The notes: generated from the sequence alone by a model not told the origin. DNA of 64,000 nt from Flavobacterium quisquiliarum (GCF_019308285.1 NZ_WWEM01000012.1:124001-188000), one strand, 5' to 3'. Shown: positions 49,196 to 60,400, counted from the stretch's first letter. Made by a program: numbers and translations.

Positions 49196-50107
49196 ATGAA
49201 ACAACTGATTTTTTTACTGCTTTCCATTTTTGTTTCTTCTTGTTCCACTGTATTAAACAGTACAAAAATTGATTACTTAACAAGCAATTATTGCCAGCCA
49301 ACAATCGAATATGATTATTCTAAATTAGAAATCCCCAAACAAAATTTCATTCAGCAGGATAGTATTTTAAACGCGAATCTATCTAAACACGATATCTTGA
49401 TTAGCAATGCCATTGGTATTGAAGTTTATCTAACAGCATATCTTCAAATAAAAAAAGACACTTTAAAAAAATTGGTCTTAAAACAAAAAATCACTGATCG
49501 TTTAATACTTACCAGCATCGAAATAAATGCATTAGCCTCTGAATTGGACTGTAATGGCGAACGTATAAACAAACTAGCCGATTATGTTAACGGCTTAAAT
49601 AATAAAAAAACTAAAAACCTTACTGTTGCTTCCGTAACTATAGGTGCTTTGACTACAGTAGCTGCCGTTTTAGTCAAAAACAATAATTCTAGCAATGCAG
49701 TTGCTGTGAGCGGCGGATTGTTAAGTGCGGGATTGGGAGCTTTGACTATTGCTCCAAAAGGAAAAAAAATAGAATTAAAATTACAACGAAATCTGTTGGG
49801 AAATATTTGGTACAATGATAACTCGAATAGAGCTTATCCTAACTCTATATGGATCATTATTAACGAAAAACAGTTTAGTAATTCTGGAAAAAATGATCTA
49901 CAGGAAAGTATAAAAAACAGATGGCTTCAATATAATTTTAATGGAAAAATAGATGCAAAAACACAAAAACTATTTTTTGATGACGGCGGTATTTATACTG
50001 CAGATGATTTGTACACACGAGCCAATATGCTTAATGAATTACAGGCAACTATCCGCTCTCTTGAACAGGATTTGAAAAGTTTATCGCTAAAACTGAATTC
50101 TTTATAA
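49196..50107 (+). CDS. Lipoprotein of unknown function
   Basis: The start is set at ATG 49196 (303 aa), where the lipoprotein signal begins (MKQLIFLLLSIFVSSCST, Cys near 16); a start 18 nt upstream is possible. The mature part has a helical region, a hydrophobic glycine/alanine-rich segment at about 145-190 (LTVASVTIGALTTVAAVLV, SGGLLSAGLGALTIAP) that could insert in a membrane, and a C-terminal coiled coil (ANMLNELQATIRSLEQDLKSL). I recognise no family. It is divergent from a Crp-like regulator. Confidence 0.65.
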   Translation: MKQLIFLLLSIFVSSCSTVLNSTKIDYLTSNYCQPTIEYDYSKLEIPKQNFIQQDSILNANLSKHDILISNAIGIEVYLTAYLQIKKDTLKKLVLKQKITDRLILTSIEINALASELDCNGERINKLADYVNGLNNKKTKNLTVASVTIGALTTVAAVLVKNNNSSNAVAVSGGLLSAGLGALTIAPKGKKIELKLQRNLLGNIWYNDNSNRAYPNSIWIIINEKQFSNSGKNDLQESIKNRWLQYNFNGKIDAKTQKLFFDDGGIYTADDLYTRANMLNELQATIRSLEQDLKSLSLKLNSL

Positions 50108-50197
50108 TCTTAATTTAAAAACACCAATAGGTTTATTTGTCATTCTTTTCTGAAATGATAATTTTGTATCTAATCGAAAATTATATACAAGTAAAAA

Positions 50198-50659
50198 ATG
50201 GACTTAAAGTTTAGTCATATCGATGTTTTAGTAAAAGACCTTCAAACGGCCTGCGATTATTATTCAAAAATATTAAAGGCCGAAATTTCAAAAAAGTTTA
50301 CTTGGCAAAGAGATGATCTTCATGTGACTTATGCTGTTGTAAAAATGGGACAAGAAAAATTCATGCTTGTACAGCCTTTTTCAGGAAATCTTAAAAATCT
50401 TTTGGACAGCAAAGGCGAGGGAACTATTTATCGCCATTGTTATTCAGCTCCAGACATCGAAGCTGTTTATGATGAATTGATCGAGGCTGATCTTCAACCC
50501 GAAGATGAAAATGGAAATCCGTTATCAAAAGAAAAACTCAATTCACCAAGCGGCGTCCGAATCATTTGGCTACCCAAACGTTTTGGAGAGTTTTCAATTG
50601 AAATATTGGAAGAATCAGGACTTGAGGATTTTATGACCGAGGCGTTTGAAAAAAATTAG
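50198..50659 (+). CDS. VOC-superfamily (glyoxalase-like) protein
   Basis: The 153-aa protein has the paired beta-alpha-beta-beta-beta pattern of the VOC fold. It begins FSHIDVLVKDLQTACDYYSK (metal-ligand His at about 7) and continues HCYSAPDIEAVYDELIEADL and FGEFSIEILEES (Glu ligand region). It could be a glyoxalase, isomerase, dioxygenase or resistance protein. Nothing nearby defines the substrate. Confidence 0.8.
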   Translation: MDLKFSHIDVLVKDLQTACDYYSKILKAEISKKFTWQRDDLHVTYAVVKMGQEKFMLVQPFSGNLKNLLDSKGEGTIYRHCYSAPDIEAVYDELIEADLQPEDENGNPLSKEKLNSPSGVRIIWLPKRFGEFSIEILEESGLEDFMTEAFEKN

Positions 50660-50678
50660 TGATCAGTGTTCAGATTTT

Positions 50679-50776
50679 AGTGGTCAGTCGAAGTCGAACG
50701 CTGTCAAAGTTTTGAACTTTGACAGCGTTGTATTTTTACAACTTGTACACCAAAAACCTGACCACTGACCACTGAA
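50679..50776. repeat. Nested palindromic repeat with 15-bp hairpin
   Basis: The outer arms GTGGTCAG (50680-50687) and CTGACCAC (from 50758) flank a perfect 15-bp stem, AACGCTGTCAAAGTT/AACTTTGACAGCGTT (50697-50711, 50715-50729), with a 3-nt loop. A second CTGACCACTG follows. It separates convergent VOC and M16 genes, is probably a flavobacterial interspersed palindrome and may act as a bidirectional terminator. Confidence 0.6.
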
Positions 50777-50779
50777 AAC

Positions 50780-53572
50780 TTATTTCAAAGGATTCCCGCT
50801 TTGATCAAGAGAACCGGCTTTAATAACAATCATTTTATCCAGCTTAACATACTTTTTAATCGCATCATTAACCTGCTGTAAAGTGGCTTTTTCAATGTCT
50901 TTTGGATATTGGTCAATATAGTTTGGTTCTAAACCTCTTTCGATAAAACCTAAAATTGTTCTCGCCATGCCGCTTGTAGTAGACATTCCTACTTTAAAAC
51001 TTCCGATTAAATTGGTTTTCTTGTTTTCCAGTTCTTCTGCTGTAATTCCGTCTTTTACCCATTTGTCCACCTGAACCATTGTCGCATCAAGCCCTTTTTG
51101 GAATAAATTCGGGTTGAAAGAAGCATTTACATACCAATAACCTCCTGTTTCAATATTTCCTCCTATTCCAGATGAAATGTTATAGGTCAATCCATCATTA
51201 TCACGAACTGTCTGCATCAAACGTCCAGCAAATCCAGCACCTAAAGTGTAATTCCCAATGTAAAATGGAATATAATCGGCATCGGCTCTTTTTAAACCTG
51301 TATATTGTCCAATGAATAATTCAGCACTTGGTTTTTCAGGAATTGTTACTACTTCTGTTTTTGAAGCTGCCTTTGAAGCTTCTTCAAATTTTAATTTTTC
51401 AGCAACTCCTCCGTTCCAATTTTTGAATGATTTTTTTAAGGAATTATTTAAGTTCGCTCCTTCTGTATCTCCCACAATTACCAGACGCATTGAAGCAGGT
51501 CCAAAATATTTTTTATGAAAAACCTTTATTTCTTCTAAAGTGGCTTTCTTGATATTTTCGATATTTTCCTCAACACTTAAACTATAATTTGGATTTCCTT
51601 TTGGATAGATTGCTTGAGACAAAGCAATATCTCCTCTTTCTCCAGGACTATTTAAACTCTGCTGCGTGTTTCCGATAAACTGCTGTTTTAAGTTCTCGAA
51701 TTCTTTAGCATCAAAAAGCGGATTTCTAAGTTCTTCCGCCAGTAAAACAACAACCTGATCCAAATCTTTTTTCAAACATTTAAAACCAATGTTGATTTTG
51801 AAAGAAGAAGCGCTTACATTCAAACTTACTCCTAGTTTCTGAAGTTTTTCTGAGAATTTGAATTTATCATTCAGCGTAGTTCCTTTTGAAAGCATTGAAG
51901 CCGTCAACGCAGGAATAATATCATTTTTAGTCTCGATTGCATAATTTCCCAACGAAATACTCGCTGCAACAGTCACAAAATCTTTAGCAGAAGTTTTTAC
52001 TGAAACCACATCAATTCCTGAAACTTTTTCTCTTTTATAAGCTGATGCTGTTTTTTCAAATGCACTTTCTGCTTTTGTAATTTCCTCCAATGCATTATTT
52101 TCTGAATAAGCTTCTAAAGAATTGCATTCTGAGTGATTATCTTCATTTTCTGGATGTCTGTAATAAAAAGGGCCATTTTCTTCCACAAAATTATTTGCTT
52201 TGGCCAGGTCTTTATTCTGTGAGCCAGACTGTTTCGGAATAAAATAGCCTGTTGTGCTCTGATCTTCCACCAAATATTTGTTAGCCACACGAAGCACATC
52301 AGCTGGAGTTACTTTCTTTAATCGGTCAATGCCTGTTATATAATCTGTCCAGTCTCCTGACGCAATAGCTTCGTTTAATTCTGATGCAATTACACCAGAT
52401 CCATCTCTCTTCAAGACAGTCTGAGCACTGATTTTTGCTACAACACGATTCACTTCATCCTGAGTCACGCCATCTTTCTGGATTTTAGCTACCACTTCGC
52501 TGATTTTAGCATCAATATCTTCGTGTTTTGAAGTGGTTGGAAATCCAACGCCAATAGTAAAAAGTCCAACTTCTTTAAAGTTGGTAGCACTGGCATAAGA
52601 ATAATTTCCTAAACGGGTATCGACAAAAGTTTTATTCAAAATTGCAGATGGCCCATTTCCAATAATCTGAGCCAGAATATTCAATGCTGGCAGATCTTCA
52701 TTTAGAGCGCCTGGAATTTTATAGGCTTTGTTGACAACGCCCAACTCCCCAGGTTTTCTTACTACAATTTTACGTGCTCCATATTGTTGAGGTTCTTCCG
52801 TGTAAGGCTGAGGCATTACGTGTGGTGCTTTAGTAATTTTTCCGAAATATTTTTCGATCAATTCAAAAACATTCTCTTTTCTAAAATCGCCGATAATAGT
52901 TAAAGTCGCATTATCAGGCCAGTAATACGTGTTATAAAAATTCTTTAAAACCTCAATCGGCGCTTTTTCAATATCCGATTTCCATCCTATTGTGGAATGA
53001 TGATAAGGATGTGCAATATAAGCCGATGCCCAGATTTCTTTGTCCAATAAACTGTTCGGATTGTTTTCGCCTCTTTCAAATTCGTTTCTTACAACCGTCA
53101 TTTCGGCTTCTTTGTCTTCTTTTAATAACAAAGAATTACGCATTCTATCAGCTTCAATCTTAAGTGCCAACTCGATTTTATCACTTGGTAGTGTTTCATA
53201 ATAATTGGTTCGATCGTACCAAGTTGTGGCATTTATCTGTGCTCCGTTATTTTGAAGAACATCAGGTATGCTGTTTTTATTCTTTTTATTAAAAGTTGGT
53301 GTTCCTTTAAACATTAAATGTTCTAAAAGATGCGTTGAGCCAGTGTTTCCCAACACCTCGTGCTTAGAACCAACGCGGTAGACAATCTGTACGGTTGCAA
53401 CTGGAGAAGCATTGTCCTGTAGCAGCAGCACACTCATGCCATTTGGTTCGTACAAATATTCTTCAATCCCACCTAATTCTTTGATTTTCTTAAAATTAAC
53501 CGATTTACTCTGCGCTGAAATCAAGGTGCAGAAAGCTAGTGAGCAATAGCCCAAAAAGATGTATTTTTTCAT
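50780..53572 (-). CDS. M16 zinc metallopeptidase (insulinase family)
   Basis: The 930-aa exported protein has a signal peptide (MKKYIFLGYCSLAFCTLISA) and two M16 halves. The first is catalytic, with the inverted zinc motif HLLEH (81-85) and the third ligand Glu in VRNEFERGEN (Glu164). The second (about 510-930) lacks HxxEH and keeps the R/Y region (GFAGRLMQTVRDNDGLTYNISS). This full-length two-part layout forms a closed chamber for peptides. It is the last gene after two TlpA-like thioredoxins and a SusCD pair, which suggests peptide substrates. A strong hairpin precedes it (53600-53639). Confidence 0.9.
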   Translation of the reverse strand: MKKYIFLGYCSLAFCTLISAQSKSVNFKKIKELGGIEEYLYEPNGMSVLLLQDNASPVATVQIVYRVGSKHEVLGNTGSTHLLEHLMFKGTPTFNKKNKNSIPDVLQNNGAQINATTWYDRTNYYETLPSDKIELALKIEADRMRNSLLLKEDKEAEMTVVRNEFERGENNPNSLLDKEIWASAYIAHPYHHSTIGWKSDIEKAPIEVLKNFYNTYYWPDNATLTIIGDFRKENVFELIEKYFGKITKAPHVMPQPYTEEPQQYGARKIVVRKPGELGVVNKAYKIPGALNEDLPALNILAQIIGNGPSAILNKTFVDTRLGNYSYASATNFKEVGLFTIGVGFPTTSKHEDIDAKISEVVAKIQKDGVTQDEVNRVVAKISAQTVLKRDGSGVIASELNEAIASGDWTDYITGIDRLKKVTPADVLRVANKYLVEDQSTTGYFIPKQSGSQNKDLAKANNFVEENGPFYYRHPENEDNHSECNSLEAYSENNALEEITKAESAFEKTASAYKREKVSGIDVVSVKTSAKDFVTVAASISLGNYAIETKNDIIPALTASMLSKGTTLNDKFKFSEKLQKLGVSLNVSASSFKINIGFKCLKKDLDQVVVLLAEELRNPLFDAKEFENLKQQFIGNTQQSLNSPGERGDIALSQAIYPKGNPNYSLSVEENIENIKKATLEEIKVFHKKYFGPASMRLVIVGDTEGANLNNSLKKSFKNWNGGVAEKLKFEEASKAASKTEVVTIPEKPSAELFIGQYTGLKRADADYIPFYIGNYTLGAGFAGRLMQTVRDNDGLTYNISSGIGGNIETGGYWYVNASFNPNLFQKGLDATMVQVDKWVKDGITAEELENKKTNLIGSFKVGMSTTSGMARTILGFIERGLEPNYIDQYPKDIEKATLQQVNDAIKKYVKLDKMIVIKAGSLDQSGNPLK

Positions 53573-53599
53573 TTTTTGTTGATTGAAATTATTCGTGTA

Positions 53600-53639
53600 A
53601 ATATAAAACTATTCTTACTTTAAAGAATAGTTTTATATT
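53600..53639. terminator. Strong hairpin between M16 and TlpA genes
   Basis: A 17-bp stem (AATATAAAACTATTCTT/AAGAATAGTTTTATATT) has a 6-nt loop and T-rich ends on both strands. It may end the upstream transcript or lower M16 expression. Confidence 0.6.
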
Positions 53640-53659
53640 GCAAAAAAAACAGAATTAAC

Positions 53660-54790
53660 TTACTTTTTTATAAAAATTTCTTTTAATCTAGAGTGAAGTG
53701 CTTCTTCTCTAAGGTTTTTGTCAATAATTTTACCTTCAGGGTCAATTAAATAGTTGGTAGGAACCATCTTTACACCATATAAAACAGCTGTTTCATTTTT
53801 CCATCCCTTTAGATCCGAAACGTGATTCCAAATTAAACCATCTTTTTCGATTGCTTTTTCCCAAAGGTCTTTTTTATCATCCAGAGAAACTCCCAATATA
53901 TCAAGTCCTTTTTCATGATAAGTATTGTAAGCTTTAACCACATAAGGATTTTCTTTTCGGCAAGGCCCACACCAAGATGCCCAGAAATCGACCAAAACAT
54001 ACTTCCCTTTGTAGTCTGATAATTTTATAATTTTTCCGTTTACGTCTGTTTGAGAAAATTCAGGTGCTATCGCTCCAATCGCAGTTTTTTCAGCAATTTC
54101 AATTTCTTTTTTTACTTTTTTTCCATAAAAAGATTGTTGAATTTCCGGTGTCAAAAGAGCATAATATTCTTTTACTTTCTCAGGAGTTCCTAAAGTAACA
54201 ACTCGTTCGTTAATAATTAAAGCTGCAGCCAATTTATCTTTGTGATCTACAATAAATTTTTCTGTCAACTGATTTCCTTGAGCTTGTAAATCATCCCAAC
54301 GTTTGTCTAAGATAGTCTTTTGCTCAGGTGTTAATTTTACTTTCCCTTTTTGAGTTAAAGAATCTGCCATTTTGTAAACTGGAGCCGCCAAATCATTGAC
54401 CTTTTTGAATTCGTTTTTATAATAGGATTTATAAATAGAATCTTGTTTGGCTCCCGAAAATTTGGCTTCCTGAATAGAATCTTTTTTAGCTTCAAAAGTA
54501 ATCGTTTCGTTATCTAGTAAAAAACGTGTTCCAAACTCTGCTCCTTTTAGTTTTATCACATACAACAAAGGTTCGTCTACTTTACCTTTAAAAGTAAAAC
54601 TGCCATTGGTTATGGTTGAAGAATCGGTTATTTTCTTTTCACCATCGGTAAATTCAAGATAAACCATTCCATCTTTTACATCTGCAAATTTTCCGTTTAT
54701 GGTATAACCTTCTTCTTTCTTAGAGCAGGAAGTTATGGTGCTTATCAGCGTTAAAGCCAATAAACCCGATTTTAAAATTGTATTTCTCAT
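53660..54790 (-). CDS. TlpA-like thioredoxin lipoprotein with DUF4369 domain
   Basis: The 376-aa protein has a lipoprotein signal (LISTITSCSKK). The N-terminal DUF4369 beta-domain (about 28-130) starts YTINGKFADVKDGMVYLEF. The C-terminal TlpA/thioredoxin fold has VDFWASWCGPCRKENP (CxxC near 273) and the cis-Pro segment MVPTNYLID. It probably reduces or exchanges disulfides in the periplasm. It is 30 nt downstream of a second TlpA-like gene and follows SusC/SusD. Confidence 0.87.
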   Translation of the reverse strand: MRNTILKSGLLALTLISTITSCSKKEEGYTINGKFADVKDGMVYLEFTDGEKKITDSSTITNGSFTFKGKVDEPLLYVIKLKGAEFGTRFLLDNETITFEAKKDSIQEAKFSGAKQDSIYKSYYKNEFKKVNDLAAPVYKMADSLTQKGKVKLTPEQKTILDKRWDDLQAQGNQLTEKFIVDHKDKLAAALIINERVVTLGTPEKVKEYYALLTPEIQQSFYGKKVKKEIEIAEKTAIGAIAPEFSQTDVNGKIIKLSDYKGKYVLVDFWASWCGPCRKENPYVVKAYNTYHEKGLDILGVSLDDKKDLWEKAIEKDGLIWNHVSDLKGWKNETAVLYGVKMVPTNYLIDPEGKIIDKNLREEALHSRLKEIFIKK

Positions 54791-54820
54791 AATATTTTTT
54801 TTGATTTTATGATCAATTTG

Positions 54821-55855
54821 TTACAATAAACTATCAAGCAGTTTTACCAATTTTTCATCTGAAGGTCTTGGTGCATTTTGGTTTACAATATTGCCTTTTG
54901 GATCAAGTAAAATAAAACGTGGAATTCCTTTAATATAATAACGATCTGAAAATTCTACAGGAGAATTGCCACCTGCCCAAAGCTGCACGCCGCCCATCTT
55001 TTTTTCAACAATCATTGCTCTCCACTTTTCTAATTCTTTTTCTCGGTCGATAGAAATACTAACAAATGTGATATTTTTTCCTTTATACTTCTCTTCTATT
55101 TCATTCAAAAATGGAACTTCATTTAAACACGGATGACACCAAGTTGCCCAAACGTCTATATAAACATATTTGCCTCGAAGGTCTTTTAAAGAAGTTGTTC
55201 CGCCTGCATAATTTAAGTAATTGTTGAATTCCGGAGATGCCATGCCGGGAGCCAGTTCTTTTAAGATTTTTTTCTGTTCTTCATACATCGGCTGCATACT
55301 TTCTTTCAATTTTGATACATCTTCCACTTGTTTAGCTGAAAATGCTGGATCAATTTTCCCCTTGTTCTTCTCCACCAAATCAATTATTGTTTTTTTGTAA
55401 GCATCTATCTGTCTGTTATACTCTTTTTCTTCAAGACTTAAAAAATCACTATACGGAAATTCTCCGATCAAAGCATTGTTAAGCGAATCCTTTAAGTATA
55501 ATATGGAGTTTTCGATACTTCCCTTTCCTTCAAATTTTAGTGATTTAGCTTCATTTACAAACTTAACTTTTAAGTCCGATCCGTTTTTAAGATATACTAC
55601 ATTTCCTTTTGCATAGTAAAGACTGTAATAACCCGGCTGATCTAACTTTACAGTTTCTTTAAAAGTACCATCACTATTAATTTTTACTGTAATGTTTTTA
55701 TTCTCTTTTCTATTCAATAGTTTTAATTCCTTACCTTCTATAGGCTTAGAAATTTTTCCTGAAACTACTGCATAGTCTGCATTTTTAGTCTGAGAATTCA
55801 CTGAAATGAATGGTAAAGCCAATAGAACAAGTATTTGTTTCAAATTTGTTTTCAT
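54821..55855 (-). CDS. TlpA-like thioredoxin with N-terminal beta-domain
   Basis: The 344-aa exported protein has a signal peptide (MKTNLKQILVLLALPFISVNS) and a beta-sandwich part (VVSGKISKPIEGKELKLL, about 30-110). The C-terminal thioredoxin domain has IDVWATWCHPCLNEVP (CxxC near 240) and GIPRFILLD (cis-Pro). It resembles the adjacent paralogue at 53660-54790 but has His in the CHPC site, which changes redox potential. A hairpin in the preceding gap (55922-55966) sits between it and susD. Confidence 0.85.
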   Translation of the reverse strand: MKTNLKQILVLLALPFISVNSQTKNADYAVVSGKISKPIEGKELKLLNRKENKNITVKINSDGTFKETVKLDQPGYYSLYYAKGNVVYLKNGSDLKVKFVNEAKSLKFEGKGSIENSILYLKDSLNNALIGEFPYSDFLSLEEKEYNRQIDAYKKTIIDLVEKNKGKIDPAFSAKQVEDVSKLKESMQPMYEEQKKILKELAPGMASPEFNNYLNYAGGTTSLKDLRGKYVYIDVWATWCHPCLNEVPFLNEIEEKYKGKNITFVSISIDREKELEKWRAMIVEKKMGGVQLWAGGNSPVEFSDRYYIKGIPRFILLDPKGNIVNQNAPRPSDEKLVKLLDSLL

Positions 55856-55921
55856 TGTTTGATTTTTTTGTTAAAATGTTAAAGTATAATTGATGTTGAA
55901 ATTTTAAAATAAGGTAATAGT

Positions 55922-55966
55922 TTAGTGTACCTGATAGGTTTTAACAACCTATCAGATAAACACTAA
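55922..55966. other. Stem-loop in the susD-tlpA gap
   Basis: CTGATAGGTT/AACCTATCAG (55931-55940, 55946-55955) is nested in TTAGTGT/ACACTAA (55922-55928, 55960-55966). No T-run follows in the transcribed (minus) direction. It is more like an RNA processing or stabilising element than a terminator. Confidence 0.5.
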
Positions 55967-56013
55967 GAATTAAAAAAAATGAATACTAATTCCGATTCAA
56001 GGGTAATGGATAT

Positions 56014-57426
56014 CTAATATCCTGGGTTCTTTTCTAACAATTTATTACCAATCATTGCTTTCAAAGGAATTGGAAGTATAAATTGATTTACAGACTTTAA
56101 AGAAGGTTTTTCAGTAAATGCAGAGACATCTCCTAAAGCATGATAACGAATTAAATCGTACCAGCATTCTCCGTTTTCGAAGAACAGTTCTAAGAGTTTT
56201 TCTTCTCGTATGTCTTTTAACAGTTGTTCTTTAGTAGTAAATACTTTAGCCGTTGCGCCAGAACGAGCTCTTATATTATTTAATTTAGTAAGTGCTAAAC
56301 TCGAATCACCATTACTACGTACTATGGCTTCTGCATAGATTAAATACATTTCTGCCATTCTAAGGTAGTAATTGGTGTTTCCAACTCCCGTATTTCCACT
56401 TGAATTAAAAGGATATTTACCTTGTTTGTTCGTACCTTTAGTGTTCGCAGAATAAGCAAATAAAAATCTGGAATCATACCCAGATCCATTTCCAGTTAAA
56501 TTTCCTGCTCCGGCTACCTGTGCATCTGCCACTTTATCTAAAATAGTACTATAAGTCGTTCTGTTGATTTGATTCATAGAAACATCTTTCTCAGTAGTAT
56601 TAAGATTGGTATAAGGTGCAAAAATTACTTCTTTTGAATTGTAAGTATTTGTAAAAATTGCAGCATAAGTGGTTTCTAGTCCATAATTTTCAGTGTTATT
56701 GATTACTTCAAGTGCCAGAGTTGCAGCTCCTGTATAATCTTTAGTAGTCAGTTTTACCTTTGCAAGCAATGCTTTTGCAGCCAAACTTCCTCCATAATAA
56801 TGTTTTACATTTTTAGGGCCGTTTGTTATTGCATATTCTAAATCCTGAATAATTAAATTATAGGTTTCCTGAACTGTATTTCTTTTTTGAGCCTCTACAT
56901 CTCGGGAAAATTTAGTTCTTACTACTACTCCATAATTAGAACTTAAATCATAAAACTGTCCAAAATTTCTAAGCAGATTAAAATAAGCCAGCGCTCTGTT
57001 AAATTTTGATTGGGCAATCATTTGTAATTTACTTGGTTCGTCAATTCCTACTGCACTGCCGTTTTCTAATTTTTCAATTACAATATTTGCCTGATTGATT
57101 ATCGCATAGTAATTATTGTAAACTGAAGAAAGATAATCATTGTCAGGATCTACCTGATTCAGATTCATACCTGTAGAACCAGAAATAGCGCCAGTAATAA
57201 AGCCTTCATTTCCTTCTGCTGCCAAATGAATCGGTAAAAATCCTGTGTTATATTCTCTCCATTGTTTATACACCCCATTTAAAGCATTTTGTGCAGACTC
57301 TTTATCCCTGATGACATTTTCATCTGTCAATTGGTTGATTGGTTTTACTTCATCAATACTACAGCTTGCGATAGAAAGAGAGCAGATACACAGATATATA
57401 AACTTAATATGTTTTATTTTTTTCAT
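56014..57426 (-). CDS. SusD/RagB-type outer-membrane lipoprotein
   Basis: The start is set at ATG 57426 (470 aa), 10 nt after the susC stop; the longer frame runs into susC. The lipoprotein signal is MKKIKHIKFIYLCICSLSIASC. SusD-type TPR region and C-terminal motifs are present: AQNALNGVYKQWR, RALAYFNLLRNFGQFYDL, YLRMAEMYLIYAEAIVRS, LNNIRARSG and REEKLLELFFENGECWYDLIRY. It would be the surface lid that binds ligand for the SusC channel. With peptidase and thioredoxin genes downstream, a peptide ligand (as for RagB) is plausible. Confidence 0.92.
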   Translation of the reverse strand: MKKIKHIKFIYLCICSLSIASCSIDEVKPINQLTDENVIRDKESAQNALNGVYKQWREYNTGFLPIHLAAEGNEGFITGAISGSTGMNLNQVDPDNDYLSSVYNNYYAIINQANIVIEKLENGSAVGIDEPSKLQMIAQSKFNRALAYFNLLRNFGQFYDLSSNYGVVVRTKFSRDVEAQKRNTVQETYNLIIQDLEYAITNGPKNVKHYYGGSLAAKALLAKVKLTTKDYTGAATLALEVINNTENYGLETTYAAIFTNTYNSKEVIFAPYTNLNTTEKDVSMNQINRTTYSTILDKVADAQVAGAGNLTGNGSGYDSRFLFAYSANTKGTNKQGKYPFNSSGNTGVGNTNYYLRMAEMYLIYAEAIVRSNGDSSLALTKLNNIRARSGATAKVFTTKEQLLKDIREEKLLELFFENGECWYDLIRYHALGDVSAFTEKPSLKSVNQFILPIPLKAMIGNKLLEKNPGY

Positions 57427-57436
57427 AATAGCTAAA

Positions 57437-60400
57437 TTAAAATTGCAGATTAAACCCAACCGAAATTGCTTTTGCAAGCGGATATGGATCATTATTTCTA
57501 GTTCTTCCTGTGATTGACGGAAGTCCGCTTTCTCCATAAGATTCAGGGTCGCTTCCTGGCCATTTGGTTAATGTCCATAAGTTGGTTCCGCTGACGAAAA
57601 CATTACCACTGCTTAAATGAAGATTATCTATAATTTGTTTTGGTAATTGATAGGTTAACTGAATACTTTTCAGTCTCAAATAAGAGGTACTATACATTTG
57701 TCTGTCAGAAGATCTTGAGTTTCCTGATGGATCCTGATAAGTTGGTTTTGCGAATCTGGCATCTGTATTTGTTGGGCTCCATGTATTGTTGCCGTATTCT
57801 GCCACCACATTCTGTCCTAAATAATTGCCTCCTTGAAACAACAGCATATCCCAATAAGCCTGAGCTCCAACAGAATATTGAAATAAAGAACTTAACGATA
57901 AACCTTTATAGGTCAGCACATTTGAAAATCCTCCGAAATAATCTGGTTGCATTGTTCCAATAACAGTTCTGTCCAATGAAGTAATTTTACCATCTCCGTT
58001 AATGTCTTCGAACATATAATCACCAACACTTAAAGAAGCTCTGCTGTATACACCATCTGGTGCTCCAGCATTTAGTTTGTTTAATTCCTCCTGAGTCTGA
58101 ATTATTTTAACCACTTTGTATCCTGTTAAAGTTCCAACAGGTTTTCCTACGGTGTAATTATCCGCAATGTTGCTACTTATGGTAGCGCTGTTTAATTTTT
58201 CTAAAATGTTTCTGTTCAAAGACCAGTTGATATTAAAACTCCATAGAAAATCTTGTGTTTTAATAATATCTGCACCTAATGAAATTTCAATTCCTTTGTT
58301 TGAAACGTCCATTAAATTAGAATAATATTGTGAGGGGCCTAACTCCAACGGAACAGGAGTTTGCGCCAAAGCTCCAGTAGTATTCCTATTATAATAATCA
58401 AAACTTCCTTTGATTCTGTCTTTTATAATTGAAAAATCTAAACCTAAATTATATTCTTTGGTAGTCTCCCATCCAATATTTTGGTTCGGTAATGTGCTTG
58501 ATGCTACTACCGCTGTACTGCCCGCATACAAGTTAGAAGAACTGGTGCTGAAAAATTGCAGATAAGAAAAATTAGCAACATTGGTAGATCCAACTTTACC
58601 AATACTACCGCGCAATTGCAGTTTATTAATATAGTCATTGTCTGCTAAGAAATTTTCTTTGGCTAAATTCCATGTCCCAGAAACAGATGGGAAATAACCT
58701 CTTTTATTATCTGGACCAAATTTAGACGATGCATCTGTTCTAAAGTTAACGGTAAGATTGTATTTGTCTTTGTAATTATAAGTCAAACGAGAAAACAAAG
58801 AGTTAATTCCTGATTCAACAGTCTGATCAGAATATGAAGTTACTCTTTCAGCTGAACTTGCGTTGATTAAAACTTCATCATCTGGGAAACCTGAATAAGC
58901 ATTTCTCTTATCTCTGTATTTCGTTCTGTCCCAAGAATAACCAACAAGGAAACCAAAATTATTGTCTTTAATTTTAAAATCGTAATTAGCCGTTAAATTG
59001 GTGGTAAGGTTACTGTTTACGTTTTCTAAATCAGTTAAAGTTGATTTGTTTGCGTAACCGAAATTAACCATTGTACTTTTTGGCGAAAAAATAGAATTCT
59101 GGTTGATAAACAAAGCCGAATTCACATCTGCTTTAAGCGTTAAATTTGAAATTGGAGTTACTTCGATATAAGAATTTCCAATAAAATTATATGAATTTCG
59201 GATGTTTTTATTATTTAGTGTCTGCAACGGGTTTGGTGTAAAAGTCTCAAAGCCATACGTGTAATCTGACCACGGAATTAAATTTCCTTGTGCATCCAAA
59301 TAAGGCTGATCTGGTCTTGCCTGAACCGCTGCTGTATTTACTCCTGCATTTGTTCTTGTAGAAGCTTCTCCAGATTTCGATCTATTATAACCTCCATTCA
59401 TAGTTCCTCCTACTTTTACATACTTAGAAAGTTTAGAGTCTATATGAAATCTGGTGTTGTATTGATTATAATTATCATTAACAACTAAACCTTCCTGATC
59501 TATAGCAGATAATCCGAAGATATAATTGGTCATGTCTGAACCTCCAGAAAAATTAATATTAGCCTGTTGGGTTAGTGCCATATCTCGAAAAACTTTATCA
59601 TTCCAATTGATATCTTCTTTACCAAACGCATTTTCATTTAAACCTAAATATGTTGGCGGATTTTTGGAGAAATCCATATTGGCAAAATTCAGCATCCCCA
59701 TATCATAAGGTGACATTGTAGAACTGGAAAGAATCCTATTATAAAAACTCTTGTATTCAGCTGTGTTTAAACTTCGAACGGTATTTATTGGTGTCGCAAA
59801 AAAAGTACTGTAATTAACATTGGTGACCGGCTTTCCTTTTTTTCCTTTTTTAGAAGTTACAATGATAACTCCATTTGCTCCTCTGGAACCATAGATTGAA
59901 GTTGCCGCTGCATCTTTAAGAATGTTGATACTTTCAATATCATTAGGATTTAAGGTCAATAACGGATTGCTTCCTCCATCATAAGTGCCTGGCATTCCAT
60001 CTACATTAAAAGGAACTCCGTCAATAACATATAGCGGCTGATTTAAACTTCCTGACAAAGGAGAAGTAATTCCTCTAATGTTTATCATAACAGGAGAACC
60101 AGGACGTCCTGAATTTTGAGAAACCTGAACTCCTTTTATCAATCCGCCCAATGCACGGTCAAAACCTGCTACGCCGTTTGACTGTTGTACAAAATCGGTC
60201 ATTTTAACAGACGAAACTGCACCTGTGACATTAGTACTTTTTTGTTGTCCATAACCAATAAGTACAATTTCATCCAGCTTACTCACACTTGGTTTCAAGC
60301 TTACATCGATAATAGTTTTATTTCCTACAGTGATTTTTTGAGTTTCAAAACCCATAAAATAAAACATCAGAACGGTTTGTTCGTTCGGAACGCTAATAGA

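Noticed and set aside
50679..50776. Nested palindrome as a transposon end or att site
   Set aside because: No target duplication, integrase or transposase is present. It is better read as an interspersed palindrome acting as a terminator.
57427..57537. Longer SusD reading frame
   Set aside because: It runs into the end of susC, and the lipoprotein signal begins at ATG 57426.
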